From Hymenopus coronatus (taxonomy: Eukaryota; Arthropoda; Insecta; Mantodea; Hymenopodidae): DNA of 64,000 nucleotides. A program made the translations under genes and the position numbers. Shown one piece after another: positions 11,822 through 21,879 of this stretch (the first letter of the stretch is position 1; every line of letters starts with the position of its first letter). Location of the stretch: positions 69,306,265-69,370,264 of the forward strand of contig CM060890.1 in assembly GCA_030762935.1 (NCBI GenBank), read 5' to 3'. The notes under the pieces are model-generated. The model did not search any database and was not told where the DNA came from. It was given only the letters and a program-made list of their open reading frames with translations.

Positions 11822-12626
11822 GAGTATCGCATTCACATACTATCTGTGGCTCTTCCACATGAAAACTATTCCTACGAAAGATTATCCTTTTATCCACACC
11901 ATGATAATTAAATAGGCATTAGCAGAACTGATTTTATTACTTGTTTTCTTGTGAACAAAAACAAAATAACGGAATATACTGGGCTAAAGCGACAGTCAAA
12001 TATTTTAAAAACTAATCGCTATTAGATTATGAGATGAGAGAATTCAAATTCGGCTCGCTTTGCAAGGCCAGAAGTAAAACAAGAGAGAGGAAATGAAATA
12101 TGGTTTCCCGTTTGTGAAAAGTCACATATGTTAAAACTGAAAACAATCACAAGGATCTTGCAGAGGAAAGTGTATGATAACAAATTATTTACGGAGAGCT
12201 ACATTTGTGTGTAGTAAGATTTTGTCTCTTATGGTTTCCCATTGAATTCATATACAGTTAATTCTGATTTAAATATATTTAATATATTTAATACACCATA
12301 TTTTAATCAAAATTGATAGAGCCATTTTTGAGAAAAACAAACGAAATTTTCAAAACATGTTCTATGTAAAGGGTAGTTTGGGGTGGGGAATTTTCTTAAA
12401 ATCTTCTTGTTACACCCTTGGAAACATAAATACCAGGCTTGGTATTAGCGGTATTTTTGTTTTTGAACTATGCTGTCCAAAAATATTTCTCTAAAAATTA
12501 TTTTTTTGGACTCGGGGGATATCGAAACATCTATTCTCGGTGAAATCTCGACTTCGAACTTTGGGTGGACTACAATACCTTCTCTTGCTGCTATGTACAT
12601 TGCATCTACATCATGCTAGCAAAAGT
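11822..12626 (+). mobile_element. R1 element, plus, diverged
   Basis: Weak 5' end (CGCATTCACATACTATCTG). Recognisable body blocks include TTTAATCAAAATTGATAGAGCC, GTAAAGGGTAGTTTGGGGTGG and GGTGAAATCTCGACTTCGAA. The CA tract is almost lost (CTGTCCAAAAATATTT) and the 3' hairpin is decayed. This is one of the older R1 copies. Confidence 0.7.
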
Positions 12627-12739
12627 AAAAATATTGTTAGTTTTTTCATAATGTTTGTTCAAATGCTACAGATGTATCACCTTAAGGTAACCAACAGTAG
12701 TTTAAAATATTTGTTAGCTATCCTAATTTAATGCCATAT

Positions 12740-13056
12740 ACAATTTTTCTGTGGAGTTAAGTATTTCCGAGTTATTCCTTGTAATTGGTTTCAATTTTCA
12801 AATACTTAAATTCCATACGGGAATTTAATAACTTCTCGCCGTAAAAGAAAACAAATTTCAGTCACTTAGCAATCGGCTTTAAAAATTTGACTATCGATTT
12901 GGCCTGGTGTATTCCCTTATCTCCCTTGTATTTGTAAGGAACTAACGAATATTTTATTAATGTTTATCTTCATTGGTATGAAGAAGATATACTTTTTTTA
13001 AGAATAATTTGTTACGGAGAAGAGGAGAAAGTTACGTGAATCGAACATATGAGATA
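12740..13056 (-). mobile_element. R1 fragment, minus, 5' half only
   Basis: It retains the GTGGAGTTAAGTATTTCCGAG block, the TATTCCCTTATCTCCC block and the 5' end (GGAGAAAGTTACGTGAATCG, ACATATGAGAT). The 3' half with CA tract and hairpin is missing. It follows the previous plus-strand copy closely in inverted orientation. Confidence 0.7.
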
Positions 13057-13077
13057 GTTTTTTTGTACCACTAAAGC

Positions 13078-13262
13078 GGCGATGTGGCTAAATAGCTCGT
13101 CTCCCACCTAGGCAGCCAGTTCCATTCAGCGCCCGCTTGAACTTGTGGTGCTCGAAGCGGCGCCACTCATTCCGCCGATAGCTCCATCATCAGCTTTCTT
13201 ATCATCCATTTCGCTTGTATTTCATACCATGTACTTCCTCAAGTTCATACTTGGCTACGGGG
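13078..13262 (+). mobile_element. S2-like SINE, subfamily b
   Basis: AAAGCGGCGATGTGGCTAAA and CTCCCACCTAGGCAGCC are tRNA-like head remnants. The 3' part (TTTCATACCATGTACTTCC, TCAAGTTCAT) is shared with 37577-37760 but differs from the GCGGGCGTTAAACACTA tail of main S2. Confidence 0.6.
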
Positions 13263-13439
13263 CCGATCAGTCTTTCCAAGTTTACCATTCTGTGGTTTTA
13301 TGCCGTTGGTCCCCCTAGGTAGCTGTTTGTAAGCCCTGAGGAGATGTCTTAAACACGGGGAGGGTAAGCGACTACGAAAATCTCTCCGAGTGAGATTTAT
13401 AGGGTATATTAATGTGTGTTCAAGTGCGTAATTCAGCAA

Positions 13440-13496
13440 CTTGCCGATACGGCATTAAACTTCTCAACTGACTCGCATGTTTCCCGGTAAAAACAT
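13440..13496 (-). repeat. S5 leader unit, inverted
   Basis: Its reverse complement (TTTACCGGGAAACATGCGAG ... AGAAGTTTAATGCCG) equals the sequence at 13924-13968 and resembles 63717-63765. Here it faces away from the adjacent tRNA-like body, unlike the other two places. Confidence 0.75.
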
Positions 13497-13585
13497 GGTA
13501 GCTCAGTGGAAGAGCAACCGGCTAAAGACCGAGAGATTCGTGGTCCAAATTGCGTTTATTTTTTCCAGTCTGACTCTACACACGC
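13497..13585 (+). mobile_element. S5 tRNA-derived SINE body, copy A
   Basis: GGTAGCTCAGTGGAAGAGC is a canonical tRNA D-arm/box A. CGGCTAAAGACCGAGAG, a box B-like GGTCCAAATT and the tail TTCCAGTCTGACTCTAC follow. The T-arm is degenerate and no acceptor stem closes, so it is a SINE and not a tRNA gene. Confidence 0.65.
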
Positions 13586-13665
13586 TTTCTGTGAGAAAAC
13601 AATTAAATTATGACAGTTGTACATACTAGTTGGCTATACCGTGAATCGTGGGTCTTGAAGTATTT

Positions 13666-13684
13666 CCGATTTTTTTTTTTTTTA
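13666..13684. repeat. Poly-T tract
   Basis: A near-pure T run flanks the tail side of the minus-strand S4 SINE. Confidence 0.7.
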
Positions 13685-13685
13685 G

Positions 13686-13866
13686 TTTAACATTCTTTAA
13701 CCTAATTGGTCATATCGGATGCTCATGATGACATTCGCCTTCTCATGATAAGGGAAAACCTAAAAAATCTTATCCCGGTAACTCACCCTAAGCAACATTT
13801 GAACTCACGACCGGTTGAACATGAGGCAGACACGCTACCACCACGCTACACAGGCGGACACTTACG
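13686..13866 (-). mobile_element. S4 tRNA-derived SINE, minus
   Basis: On the plus strand it reads AACATTCTTTAACCTAATTGG, GTCATATCGGATG, TCTCATGATAAGG, then a head region ending ACCACGCTACACAGGCGG. The order and body match 14766-14964 and, reversed, 46848-47048. Confidence 0.75.
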
Positions 13867-13898
13867 ATATTGTAAGTCGCAATTGGGATTTGTTTTCT

Positions 13899-13978
13899 CA
13901 AAATAATTTGAGGTCACCTTATGGTTTACCGGGAAACATGCGAGTCAGTTGAGAAGTTTAATTCCGTCCCGACAAGTT
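13899..13978 (+). repeat. S5 leader unit, direct
   Basis: AAAATAATTTGAGGTCACC, GGTTTACCGGGAAACATGCG and AGTCAGTTGAGAAGTTTAAT lead straight into the tRNA-like S5 body at 13979. A near copy lies at 63691-63772. Confidence 0.75.
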
Positions 13979-14080
13979 ACCATGGTTAGCTCAGTGGTAG
14001 AGCAACCGGCTAGAGAGACCGGGAGATCCATTGTTCAAATCTTAGCTATGACATTGAATTTTTCAGTCTGACTCTACCTA
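13979..14080 (+). mobile_element. S5 tRNA-derived SINE body, copy B
   Basis: CATGGTTAGCTCAGTGGTAG, AGCAACCGGCTAGAGAGACC and a box B-like TTGTTCAAATC are followed by the tail TTTTTCAGTCTGACTCTACC. It is the best S5 copy in the window. Confidence 0.7.
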
Positions 14081-14516
14081 TCCAACTACGGTTCACTCTT
14101 TTAAAACATGTATTGCGATGAGTAAGGTCTACGAATCTTACGGAATAACTTCTACGATCCTGTTTTAACTTTTGTTTTTGGAGTTAAACATACGTCATAG
14201 ACCGCTGCTCGAATATCAAGGGCAACGTTGAAAAACTTTTCGCAATATCGTAATTTCTTCACAGTATGCTCAGTTCCATTATAGCTGAGTGACTGTAATA
14301 AATGACATTTTTTGTTTTTTCTTTCGCTCTGGTAACCCCTGCAGATATTTTCCGTGATCAATAGCCTCACCAAATTAAGTTGAAGGTCGTCAGTCAGTTC
14401 GCTGCCGATAGCAAAACAGCATTTAAACGTTTTCTGTTCCAGTATGCTTTTGCTGCATGGGTGCAATTAAATAATGTTTTTATTTCAAAGGTTCCACTAG
14501 ACCTAAAATATAAAAA
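14081..14516. other. Unassigned stretch with a 104-residue open frame
   Basis: A minus-strand frame (14466 to 14152) begins MHPCSKSILEQKTFKC and is rich in K/E/L. I recognise no family. It lies between a SINE and an R1 copy, with no splice or promoter context that I can defend, so it may be chance. Confidence 0.3.
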
Positions 14517-15490
14517 AATCGTATGCGTACCATTCACATCGCTTACTTTCCTATTCCGCCACAAACCATTCTTAAAAAAAGGCTTCTTCTTCTCTCTAAT
14601 TTATGTTAATCGAGATAAACGGAAAATAGGAGTGGAATAAGGGAACATAAGCTAAAGTTATTGTCAAATCTTTCCAAAGCTGTTTCAATTAAAGTTTCCT
14701 TTTCTTTGTATGACAAGGATGAAAAAGTGAATAACAACTTTCCATTTCAGTAAAAAAATCTTAAGTTTGTTTTTGTAGGTTAACATCCTTTAACATCCTG
14801 GTTGCTCATATCGGACGAATTGGTGAAATGCTGCTCAAATGATCTCGAACTCCATGGAGCTTAAACTTATTTGACATTTGACATTCGTCTTTTCAGAATA
14901 ACGAGAAACCCCGAAAATTGCCTTATCCGGGTGACTCAACCTAAGTGAGTTTCAAACTCGCGGCATCTTAGGTATTTGAAATTTGAAAACCAATAACAAG
15001 GAATATCTCGAAAATGGCTAGCTTTACAATAAATGTATGCGTCATACATGTTTTAACGAGATCTACTCTTCAGTGTTACGGTTTATCAGTTATGCGAAAA
15101 GTCATCCTGAATGAAGAGGTTGTCAGAAGCTATTTCAGTTTAATCAGGATACACATTTTATCTGTCATGTATATATTTTTAGTACATCGGATTCTAATCA
15201 AAATCGTTAGTCATTTTGCGATCAAAATATTTTCCATGGAAAGGATAGTTTGGGGTGGAAAATTTGGTTTCGGAAATATCTAAGTCACATACTTGCAAGA
15301 TATTAAATCCCAAGATCTTATTTAATCGAGTTTTCATTTTTGATTATGTTGTGCACAGACACATACGCACTCCTTTTTCTAAAAATGTTTTTTGGATTAA
15401 GGGATCTTTGAAACACACATTTCCTGTGAAATATCTGTATAGACACACAATAAATTTTCCATTGCATTGTGCCGCGTGCAGGTAAAGAAA
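14517..15490 (+). mobile_element. R1 element, plus, interrupted by an S4 SINE
   Basis: The 5' part (TATGCGTACCATTCACATCG) runs to about 14757 and resumes near 14974 (GAAAACCAATAACAAGGAATA) after the SINE. The 3' part keeps the CACAGACACATACGCAC tract and a decayed terminal hairpin. Confidence 0.8.
14766..14964 (-). mobile_element. S4 SINE nested in R1
   Basis: It starts GTAGGTTAACATCCTTTAAC with blocks CTCATATCGGACGAA and TCCATGGAGCTTAAA; the tRNA-like head is at the right end. An imperfect direct repeat ATCTTARGT at 14757-14765 and 14965-14973 flanks it. This is the expected trace of target-primed insertion into an existing R1 copy. Confidence 0.75.
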
Positions 15491-15934
15491 AATAAATTAA
15501 TAGAATCACCAGAACTTTCACGATGCTATTGCAACTAAGCCTCCACCGTAGGATATTCAATACGTGGAAATAAAGATCTATGGTTTTAGTCCTGCAGATT
15601 ACATTAGTTTCCTATTGGTACCTAAATACCACTAGCGTGATGGATCACTTGTTTTCTTAGCTGTAACTCTAACAGCACATCGCATGTTATAAAGAATTGA
15701 GTTTGTAAATCGACTTTAGCATTATTTGTGTCTAAATTAGTGTCCACAGAGGTATTCCAGAAATTGCGTTATTGGAACTTGTTTACCTCAGTAGTTTGTA
15801 TTTTCACTATTTGTTTTACACACTTAAGAAAGATTCTCTTGTAGATACATTATGAAATGCAAAATACATGGTATAAAACTACAATATAAAATATCAAGTT
15901 TTACTTTTTCCTGATTGTACAGCTAAAATACAAT
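15491..15934. other. AT-rich stretch, nothing recognised
   Basis: No repeat family or coding signal seen. Confidence 0.45.
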
Positions 15935-16435
15935 TTATAGCGCCATTTTATCTATGAAAAAATGTAAGACATAATAACATAACTGATCTATATCTTTGAT
16001 GTAGTAAGTTGGTTGTCTGTTTCTTACGGTTCAACAGTTATGTAAATGTCTTCAGAGGCTATTCCCAGTAAATTCAAGAAATGTGTTTTATTTGTCATCT
16101 TTAATATACTGTATTTTAATCAAAATCGCTAGAACCATTTTGAGGAAGCAAAATTATGGACCTTTTTGGCCATGTAAAGGGTAGTTTGGGTTGGGGAATT
16201 CCCGAAAATGTTCCTGCTGCATCCTTGGAAGGTACTGAACTTAAACATCAAGTTTATTATTTAATAGTCATTTCGTTTTTTAGGTTATGTTCTCATAAAC
16301 ATGGACACACGAGTACGAGTACACACCTTAAACAGTACACGTGTAGTGCGGCGGCGGTGGTAAAACTTCTATCCCAAATAAAAATATTGGGGGTATCTAA
16401 GGTTTTTAATAGGAAATAAAAATTTAGGTTTATAA
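15935..16435 (+). mobile_element. R1 fragment, plus, 5'-truncated
   Basis: It starts within the body (AAAAAATGTAAGACATAATA) and keeps CTTCAGAGGCTATTCCCAG, TTTAATCAAAATCGCTAGAA, GTAAAGGGTAGTTTGGG and a decayed CA tract (ATGGACACACGAG). The 3' hairpin is absent. Confidence 0.75.
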
Positions 16436-16560
16436 ACAATTGTTTTCCTGAAGATAAGCCATGATGAAAGAAATAGGATATTTTTATGCAGTGCAGAGCT
16501 AAACAAAAGTTGCCGATGCATTCCGTTCCTTGTGGTGATTTTCCTTATTTAATAGTGGGA

Positions 16561-16860
16561 GAAGCGGGAGACCTGGGTTCGATCCCCAGTACCGGCGTGG
16601 GGATTTTCCCCCGCTGGGACACCTGGGCCGGGGTGCATTCAGCCTCGTAAGATTCCTGGGGGGCCAATTGAGGAGCTACTTGATGGAGAAGTTGCGGCTC
16701 CAGGCCCATGAGAACCGCATTAACCGGCCGGGGGGCTCGAGGCGCTGACCACGTCTCACCCTCCAATACTGCACCCCATCCATGTCGTCTGTAGTGGACC
16801 GAGATGGGGGACGCAGTGGCCGGTCGGTAGGCCAAGGTTCCCCGTGAGCGTGCCGTGGAG
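16561..16860 (+). mobile_element. S1 SINE, plus, 5'-truncated
   Basis: It starts at GAAGCGGGAGACCTGGG, so box A is lost, while box B GGGTTCGATCCCC and the whole body remain. A direct repeat TTATNTAATAGTGGRA at 16545-16560 and 16861-16876 flanks it. 5' truncation plus target duplication indicates LINE-machinery insertion. The 73- and 96-residue minus-strand frames over it are SINE shadows. Confidence 0.9.
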
Positions 16861-16876
16861 TTATATAATAGTGGAA

Positions 16877-18000
16877 GAATAGGTTTATCAGTTGCATTCC
16901 ATGGATACCCGGCCTGTTATTGCATTAAACGAAGTAAGCGCAAAGGGTGGAAAAGGAAATATTTATCTTAGAGGCTGGAAGTGCTAGATGAGTGCGTCTA
17001 ATATTGGTTGTGCTAAATTAGTAATCTGGCCCTTATAAATGTAACCTATGAAGAGACGTAGGTTCTCAGAAGTGAGGAAAAAGAGCTGTGTAAGACCAAA
17101 ATATTATTTTATTAACATTGCTCTATGTTTTACACATATTATTTGAAAGGAACGGACATCATGGACAACAAACAGAAAATTATTGCCCTTATTAAGCTGC
17201 ACATTTCTATGGAGTATTTCCAAAAACAGGGCCAAAGTGATGGAAGAAATACCACGAAAAGGGTAACTGGTTAGTTTGCTATTGCAAACAAAAGTAGCAG
17301 CAAAGAAACGTTTTACAAAATTGAACAAAGCAAAACAAAGCAGAATTTAAAAATGTCACAATTTTGCATTACAGAAAAAGTGTTGGCAACCTTCTTTATA
17401 TCTATTCTCTTGCAAAACTTCTGAAAGTAAATTTTATTAACATGTATAAATACTTTTGGTAAGGTAGATTGGAAATAAAACAGTCACTATCTTATACTGA
17501 TCCGAATAAATAGCATTAGTTCCTAGGCTATGCTCTTCTATCCGTGCTACGAAATCGATGTGGACAGCTCAGTAGATTTTCCATAGACTCGGATTACCCG
17601 TATTAGATAAGACTACCGGTGAAACGCAAGACGTTTTCAACCTCTGTTGACATGGTATATTGTCACATCCAATTGCTCTTTAATCAAGGGACTGGCTTGG
17701 CAGCGAGAAGTTAGACTAAGAAAAATATACCTTTTTACTACAGTTGGATGCGCATATGGGGACACACCTATTCTAACTGTACAACAGGGAAAGTAAATTA
17801 CATAAATTCAATAAAAAGGAGCGTAAAGGTGTTAACTAATTCTACTACTTTAAAAACAAATACTTCAAATCAATAGCAAATATATCGTTACTTGTACTTA
17901 TTACATACCATCATCTTGGCGCCAGGTCAAGCTTGGCGTCCAGGAGGAGCCGATGCTCCGTCTTTATAACTATGCCATCCGAAATTCACATTACTAAAAA
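16877..18000. other. Unassigned stretch
   Basis: No recognisable repeat or gene. A short GC-rich patch near 17928-17970 (TTGGCGCCAGGTCAAGC ... CCAGGAGGAGCCGATGC) stands out but I cannot assign it. Confidence 0.4.
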
Positions 18001-18853
18001 ATCTGATGTGTTCCATTCACATGACTTTCTCTATATCTCTGTAACAAATTATTGTTAATAAGCCTATCTTTTATTTATTTCATGCTAATCGATAGAAGTT
18101 AGCAGAAATAGTCTTATTTCTTGCTTTATTGTAATTAGAAGCGAAATAAGGAGTACCATAGGTTAAAGGGAAAGCCAAAAGCTGGTTGCTATGTGACTGA
18201 TGTTCCTTTGTTTGTATGTATGGATAGGAGTTGACAAATTCCTGTATGAGAAAAGTATGTTTTTCAAAGCTGAAATCAAGAAAAAGGAATATCTCAAAAC
18301 GATCAACTCCACGAAAAAAATGTATATAACATAAATTGTGTGTTTTAACGTGATCTACATTTTTTGTTGGTTAAGTTTTTGTCCATCTCTTACGGTTTAA
18401 TATTATGCAAAATTCATCCAGAATAAAGTAGTCTTTAGAGGCTATTCCCAGAAAATTCAAAATATACATATTATTTGTCAGGTAAATATCTTTAATATAT
18501 TATATTTTAATCAAAATCGTTAGAGCCATTTTTTAGAAAATCAAAATTTTCGAAAAAAGTTCCATGTAAAGGGTAGTTTGGGGGGGGGGATTTTTCTCAA
18601 AATCTTCGTGCCGCATCCCTGGAAGATACTAAACTTAAATACCCAGTTTGGTATTTTACCGACTTTTCGTTTTTGAGTTATTGTGTTCACAGACACACGG
18701 ACACACACACACGGACCTTTTTCTGAAAATACTTTTTTTGAATACAGGGGACCCTAAAATATATATTTCCGGTGAAATCTCGGTATCGAATTTTTTGGTG
18801 GAGTGCAATACATTCTCTATACACCATGTAAATAATGCGTATAGAGAAAGTAA
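18001..18853 (+). mobile_element. R1 element, plus, reference copy
   Basis: This clean copy defines the family. Start: ATCTGATGTGTTCCATTCAC. Subterminal block: ACTTTCTCTAT at 18024-18034, whose exact reverse complement ATAGAGAAAGT lies at 18841-18851. Terminal hairpin: stems TTCTCTATAC (18813-18822) and GTATAGAGAA (18839-18848). CA-rich tract: 18690-18715. There is no long open frame and no perfect terminal inverted repeat at the outermost base, so it is non-autonomous. I infer a Helentron-associated (HINE/DINE-like) or MITE-like element; the class is unproven. Confidence 0.85.
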
Positions 18854-19979
18854 AAAAGCAATAGCATGCTTACCTTGGTTTTATGAACACTAAAGTTAGC
18901 AATGTTGCCAACATTATGATAATTATATATTACAATGTTACCACATCCTGTACACACAGCCAGGATGTGACAATATAACATTGTTGATTTCTACACTTTT
19001 TCATTTTCTCATGTTTTAGCTTACAGAAGAACAATCGATAAAACTATATTGACTATGTTTTCACAAGAATCTAAAACTGTCTTAGATCCTAGCTTCTGGT
19101 ACACTACCAGCTTCATGAAAGAAACGATAAGCCAATCATCTGTCTAGCTAGAGCCAGGTGGAGCCATGAATGTGGGAGGAGCGTTACCAAATTAACACAC
19201 GGTTGCTTATAAGGTCACGTTTTATTGCTCTCGTGTGTACATAATCAGCTTTTAACGCAACATTTTACTATATAGAAAATACACATTACTTATTGTCAGC
19301 CTCAATAACCTCGCAACAACCATAAGTGCAAATACACAGTTTTGCCATGACAAATAAACCTCAGTTGCAAAATATCAGCACAAGGAATAATTAGCCCAAC
19401 ATATCCAATCAGCTATGCCATACCGCCACTGATACAACTATCTCCTTCTCTTTGATGATGTAAACAGCTCTTTTGCATACATTGCATACACAGTGATGAT
19501 TTTCAAAATTAACTAACGAATACTTTAATATTTTTCAGTGACACAGAAGTATATTCATTTGCATTGATTGGATCATTGCAATTTCAATTAATTTTCTACG
19601 CGAAACAGGTTAAACATATACCGTTATTTGACAGTGACAAATTGACGGTTTACAACCATAGTGATTGGGATTACGTGCAACGAATCGAGATTTCATTAGC
19701 TGGTTTGTGTTGATAAAACTCATCAAACTCCATTTTATGTGAACTACACTTCCATTTTCAACTAAATGTGCCATAACACCGGAAACGTTTAAGTGTTACA
19801 ATACCATCTTAAGTCATTTTTCGCTAATGTCGCATACATCTATGTGAAACACGCATGTGTTCTACTGTGTTATATTTACAACACTGCGTTATTGGCGGGA
19901 ACGCTTCTGTAGCTTCATACAATTTCTTTGTTAGTCTTGTGCTGTAAACCATTGTTGACGGTGGCAGATAGACGTTGCG
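18854..19979. other. Unassigned stretch upstream of a transcript-like unit
   Basis: No repeat family recognised. An imperfect hairpin (CCACATCCTG ... CAGGATGTG) lies near 18940-18970. It could hold a promoter for the unit at 20003-20506, but no TATA/Inr pair is convincing. Confidence 0.35.
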
Positions 19980-20002
19980 TAAAAACTGTGGTCCTGAATA
20001 TC

Positions 20003-20506
20003 ATGGTGTCTAAGAGACACATACTTCCATTAGCACAAGTTTTGTTGCGTATCTGTTAGACACGTATTTCCACAAGTATTACTCTTATTTCTGGTGAGTA
20101 GAACCAGATGCAATTATCTTCCTTTTTTTTTTTTTTTCTTTTTTTTTTTTTTAGAGCTCTTATTAAAAATTAAAATTGAAATGCAGCATTGCTGCAGTAT
20201 ATTATACAGGTGGAAGGAATGGAACAGGTTTCGTCTACATCACATGAATGATCCAAATTTCGAAGTCAAGTTTATTAGTATGTGGGAAGAAGATGTAGAG
20301 GAATTGGGTTTATAGGAATTACTTCCCGTCTATTCAGATTCTCATCCTTCCTTATCTCCTGTAAACACAACCTTCATTTCTGCCCATGATGAAAAGAATA
20401 ACTTTCTTGTAATGACTTTACCTTCACATTTAGCCAAGAAAGTAACGTTATTTTTATTCCTTAAGTCTATAAAGGAAACATGTGTTAAGTAGTTTTCTGA
20501 AATAAA
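20003..20506 (+). other. Transcript-like unit with a 60-nt intron (speculative gene)
   Basis: An upstream ATG at 20003 opens an 18-codon frame (MVSKRHILPL...). A strong donor, CTG|GTGAGT, at 20094 and an acceptor with a 45-nt T-rich tract ending TTTTTTAG at 20153 define a short intron typical of animal genomes. Exon 2 holds a 44-codon frame from ATG 20181 to TAG 20313-20315 ending ISMWEEDVEELGL, with an acidic tail and good codon texture. AATAAA lies at 20501-20506. The two frames are not joined by the predicted splice. I recognise no protein family. It may be the remnant or terminal part of a host gene or transposon, or chance. Confidence 0.25.
20094..20153 (+). other. Candidate 60-nt intron
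   Basis: GTGAGTAG donor and a long polypyrimidine tract ending TTTAG. Both ends fit the consensus. The T-run could equally be a simple repeat. Confidence 0.3.
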
Positions 20507-20708
20507 GGGTTTGAACATTTAAAACTTATCTCTAATCTTTCTTTACGTAATGCAAAGGTCTATTGACACCTAGTTGGAAATTTTGCTTAATAAATATGTT
20601 CATTGTCCTAATAAATAAACGTACAACTTAACCAGAAAATCAATGTAAAAGTCTTTGGTGTCATCGTGTGTCCGACACTTATTTTTAGTTCAGCAATGAA
20701 AAGCATAC

Positions 20709-21061
20709 GGTCGTCTCCTTAGCGCGGTGGTAGCGCAGCTGCCTACCAAGCGGGAGACCTGGGTTCGATCCCCAGTACCGGCGTGGGGATTTTTCCCCCT
20801 CTGGGAGACCTGGACCGGGATACACTCAGCCTCGTAAGGTCCCTGGGGGGCCAATTGAGGAGCTACTTGATTGAGAAGTAGCGGCTCCAGGTCGTGAGGA
20901 CCGCATTAACCGGCCGGGAGGGGCTCGAGGCGCTGACCACGTCTCACCCTCCAATACTGCACCCCATCCATGACGTCTGTAGTGGACCGAGATGGGGGAC
21001 GCAGCGGCCGGGCGGTAGGCCAAGGCTCCCCGTGAGCTGTCGTGCCATGGAGTTAAGTTAT
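20709..21061 (+). mobile_element. S1 SINE, plus, full length with perfect target duplication
   Basis: The head GTCTCCTTAGCGCGGTGG, TAGCGCAGCTGCCTACC and box B GGGTTCGATCCCC start a 353-bp element ending GCCATGGAGTTAAGTTAT. The 14-bp direct repeat AATGAAAAGCATAC is identical at 20695-20708 and 21062-21075. This and the intact internal promoter make it the youngest-looking SINE here. Open frames of 75 and 90 residues on it are artefacts. Confidence 0.95.
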
Positions 21062-21517
21062 AATGAAAAGCATACCTCATATTGTTTATATGTGTCATAC
21101 TTGTACAAATTGTACAAATGAAAAAATAGATTCAGTTTCACTCTACGAGCGTTTATTTCAGAAATAATAAATTGTGATGAGTTGCACTCACACACTTTCT
21201 CTAGTCAAACTGTTACTAACCATTCTTAACAAAAATATGTTCTTCCATTTCCTTTATACTAAGAGAGATAAAATATTTGCAGAAATGGGGACCAGTTTGG
21301 CCATTTGGTATGAAGATAATCCATTTTATCTGAGTATTAATAGCAGAGATTTCATTCCGTTTATTATGACAAGAGTTGCAAACTGAAAAAAATGCCTTGA
21401 TCGTTTTCATTTTTAACGAACAGTGATGAATCATTGATAAAGTCTCATAGAAAACTCAACTTAAAAGAGGATTACCTTCACATGAAAACAGGGAATCTCT
21501 AACTTAAAATTTTTCAG

Positions 21518-21611
21518 AGGAGATGGTGGATATCCCATAAATGATGTTTCATTTGATGGATTTGATAATTTGCCAGAGGTGGATGAGGAAAAATCAAACA
21601 ATCAGAAGTAA
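21518..21611 (+). other. Exon-like open segment (speculative)
   Basis: After AAAATTTTTCAG, a good 3' splice site ending at 21517, the frame from 21519 reads 30 codons to TAA at 21609-21611: GDGGYPINDVSFDGFDNLP, then EVDEEKSNNQK. Composition and codon texture look coding, and the acidic tail resembles the end of a protein. No family recognised. It could be a terminal exon whose partners lie outside the recognisable sequence, or part of a decayed transposon. Confidence 0.25.
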
Positions 21612-21879
21612 AAGACTGGGATGCAATAGTAAGAACAAGTAAGTTTTTTCTAAATATAGGTGCCATCTGTGCTCAACAAAACTGGAATTTGTTCAAAGCA
21701 TGTCATCTACAACAGAATTTTGGTGCAGCTCCATGTTAACCTGTATTTTATTAGCTTGAATGTGCAAATGTTAATGAATCTATAATAACAAATAAACCTC
21801 ATTAACAATGATAAACTTGAGATAAAATTGATTTTAAAGTTATCGTAACAACATATTAGTAATTCCTACTCTTAAACCA

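Noticed and set aside
13979..14040. Possible genuine tRNA gene
   Set aside because: The D-arm is good but the acceptor stem does not close, the T-arm is degenerate, and the unit recurs as a SINE at 13497 and 63770.
16545..16897. Open frames of 73-96 residues with GC-rich codons (also 20826-21121)
   Set aside because: They lie within S1 SINEs and repeat between copies on the strand opposite the Pol III promoter. SINE artefacts.
18930..18985. Hairpin CCACATCCTG ... CAGGATGTG as a microRNA precursor
   Set aside because: The stem is interrupted and short, and no second arm of miRNA length pairs.
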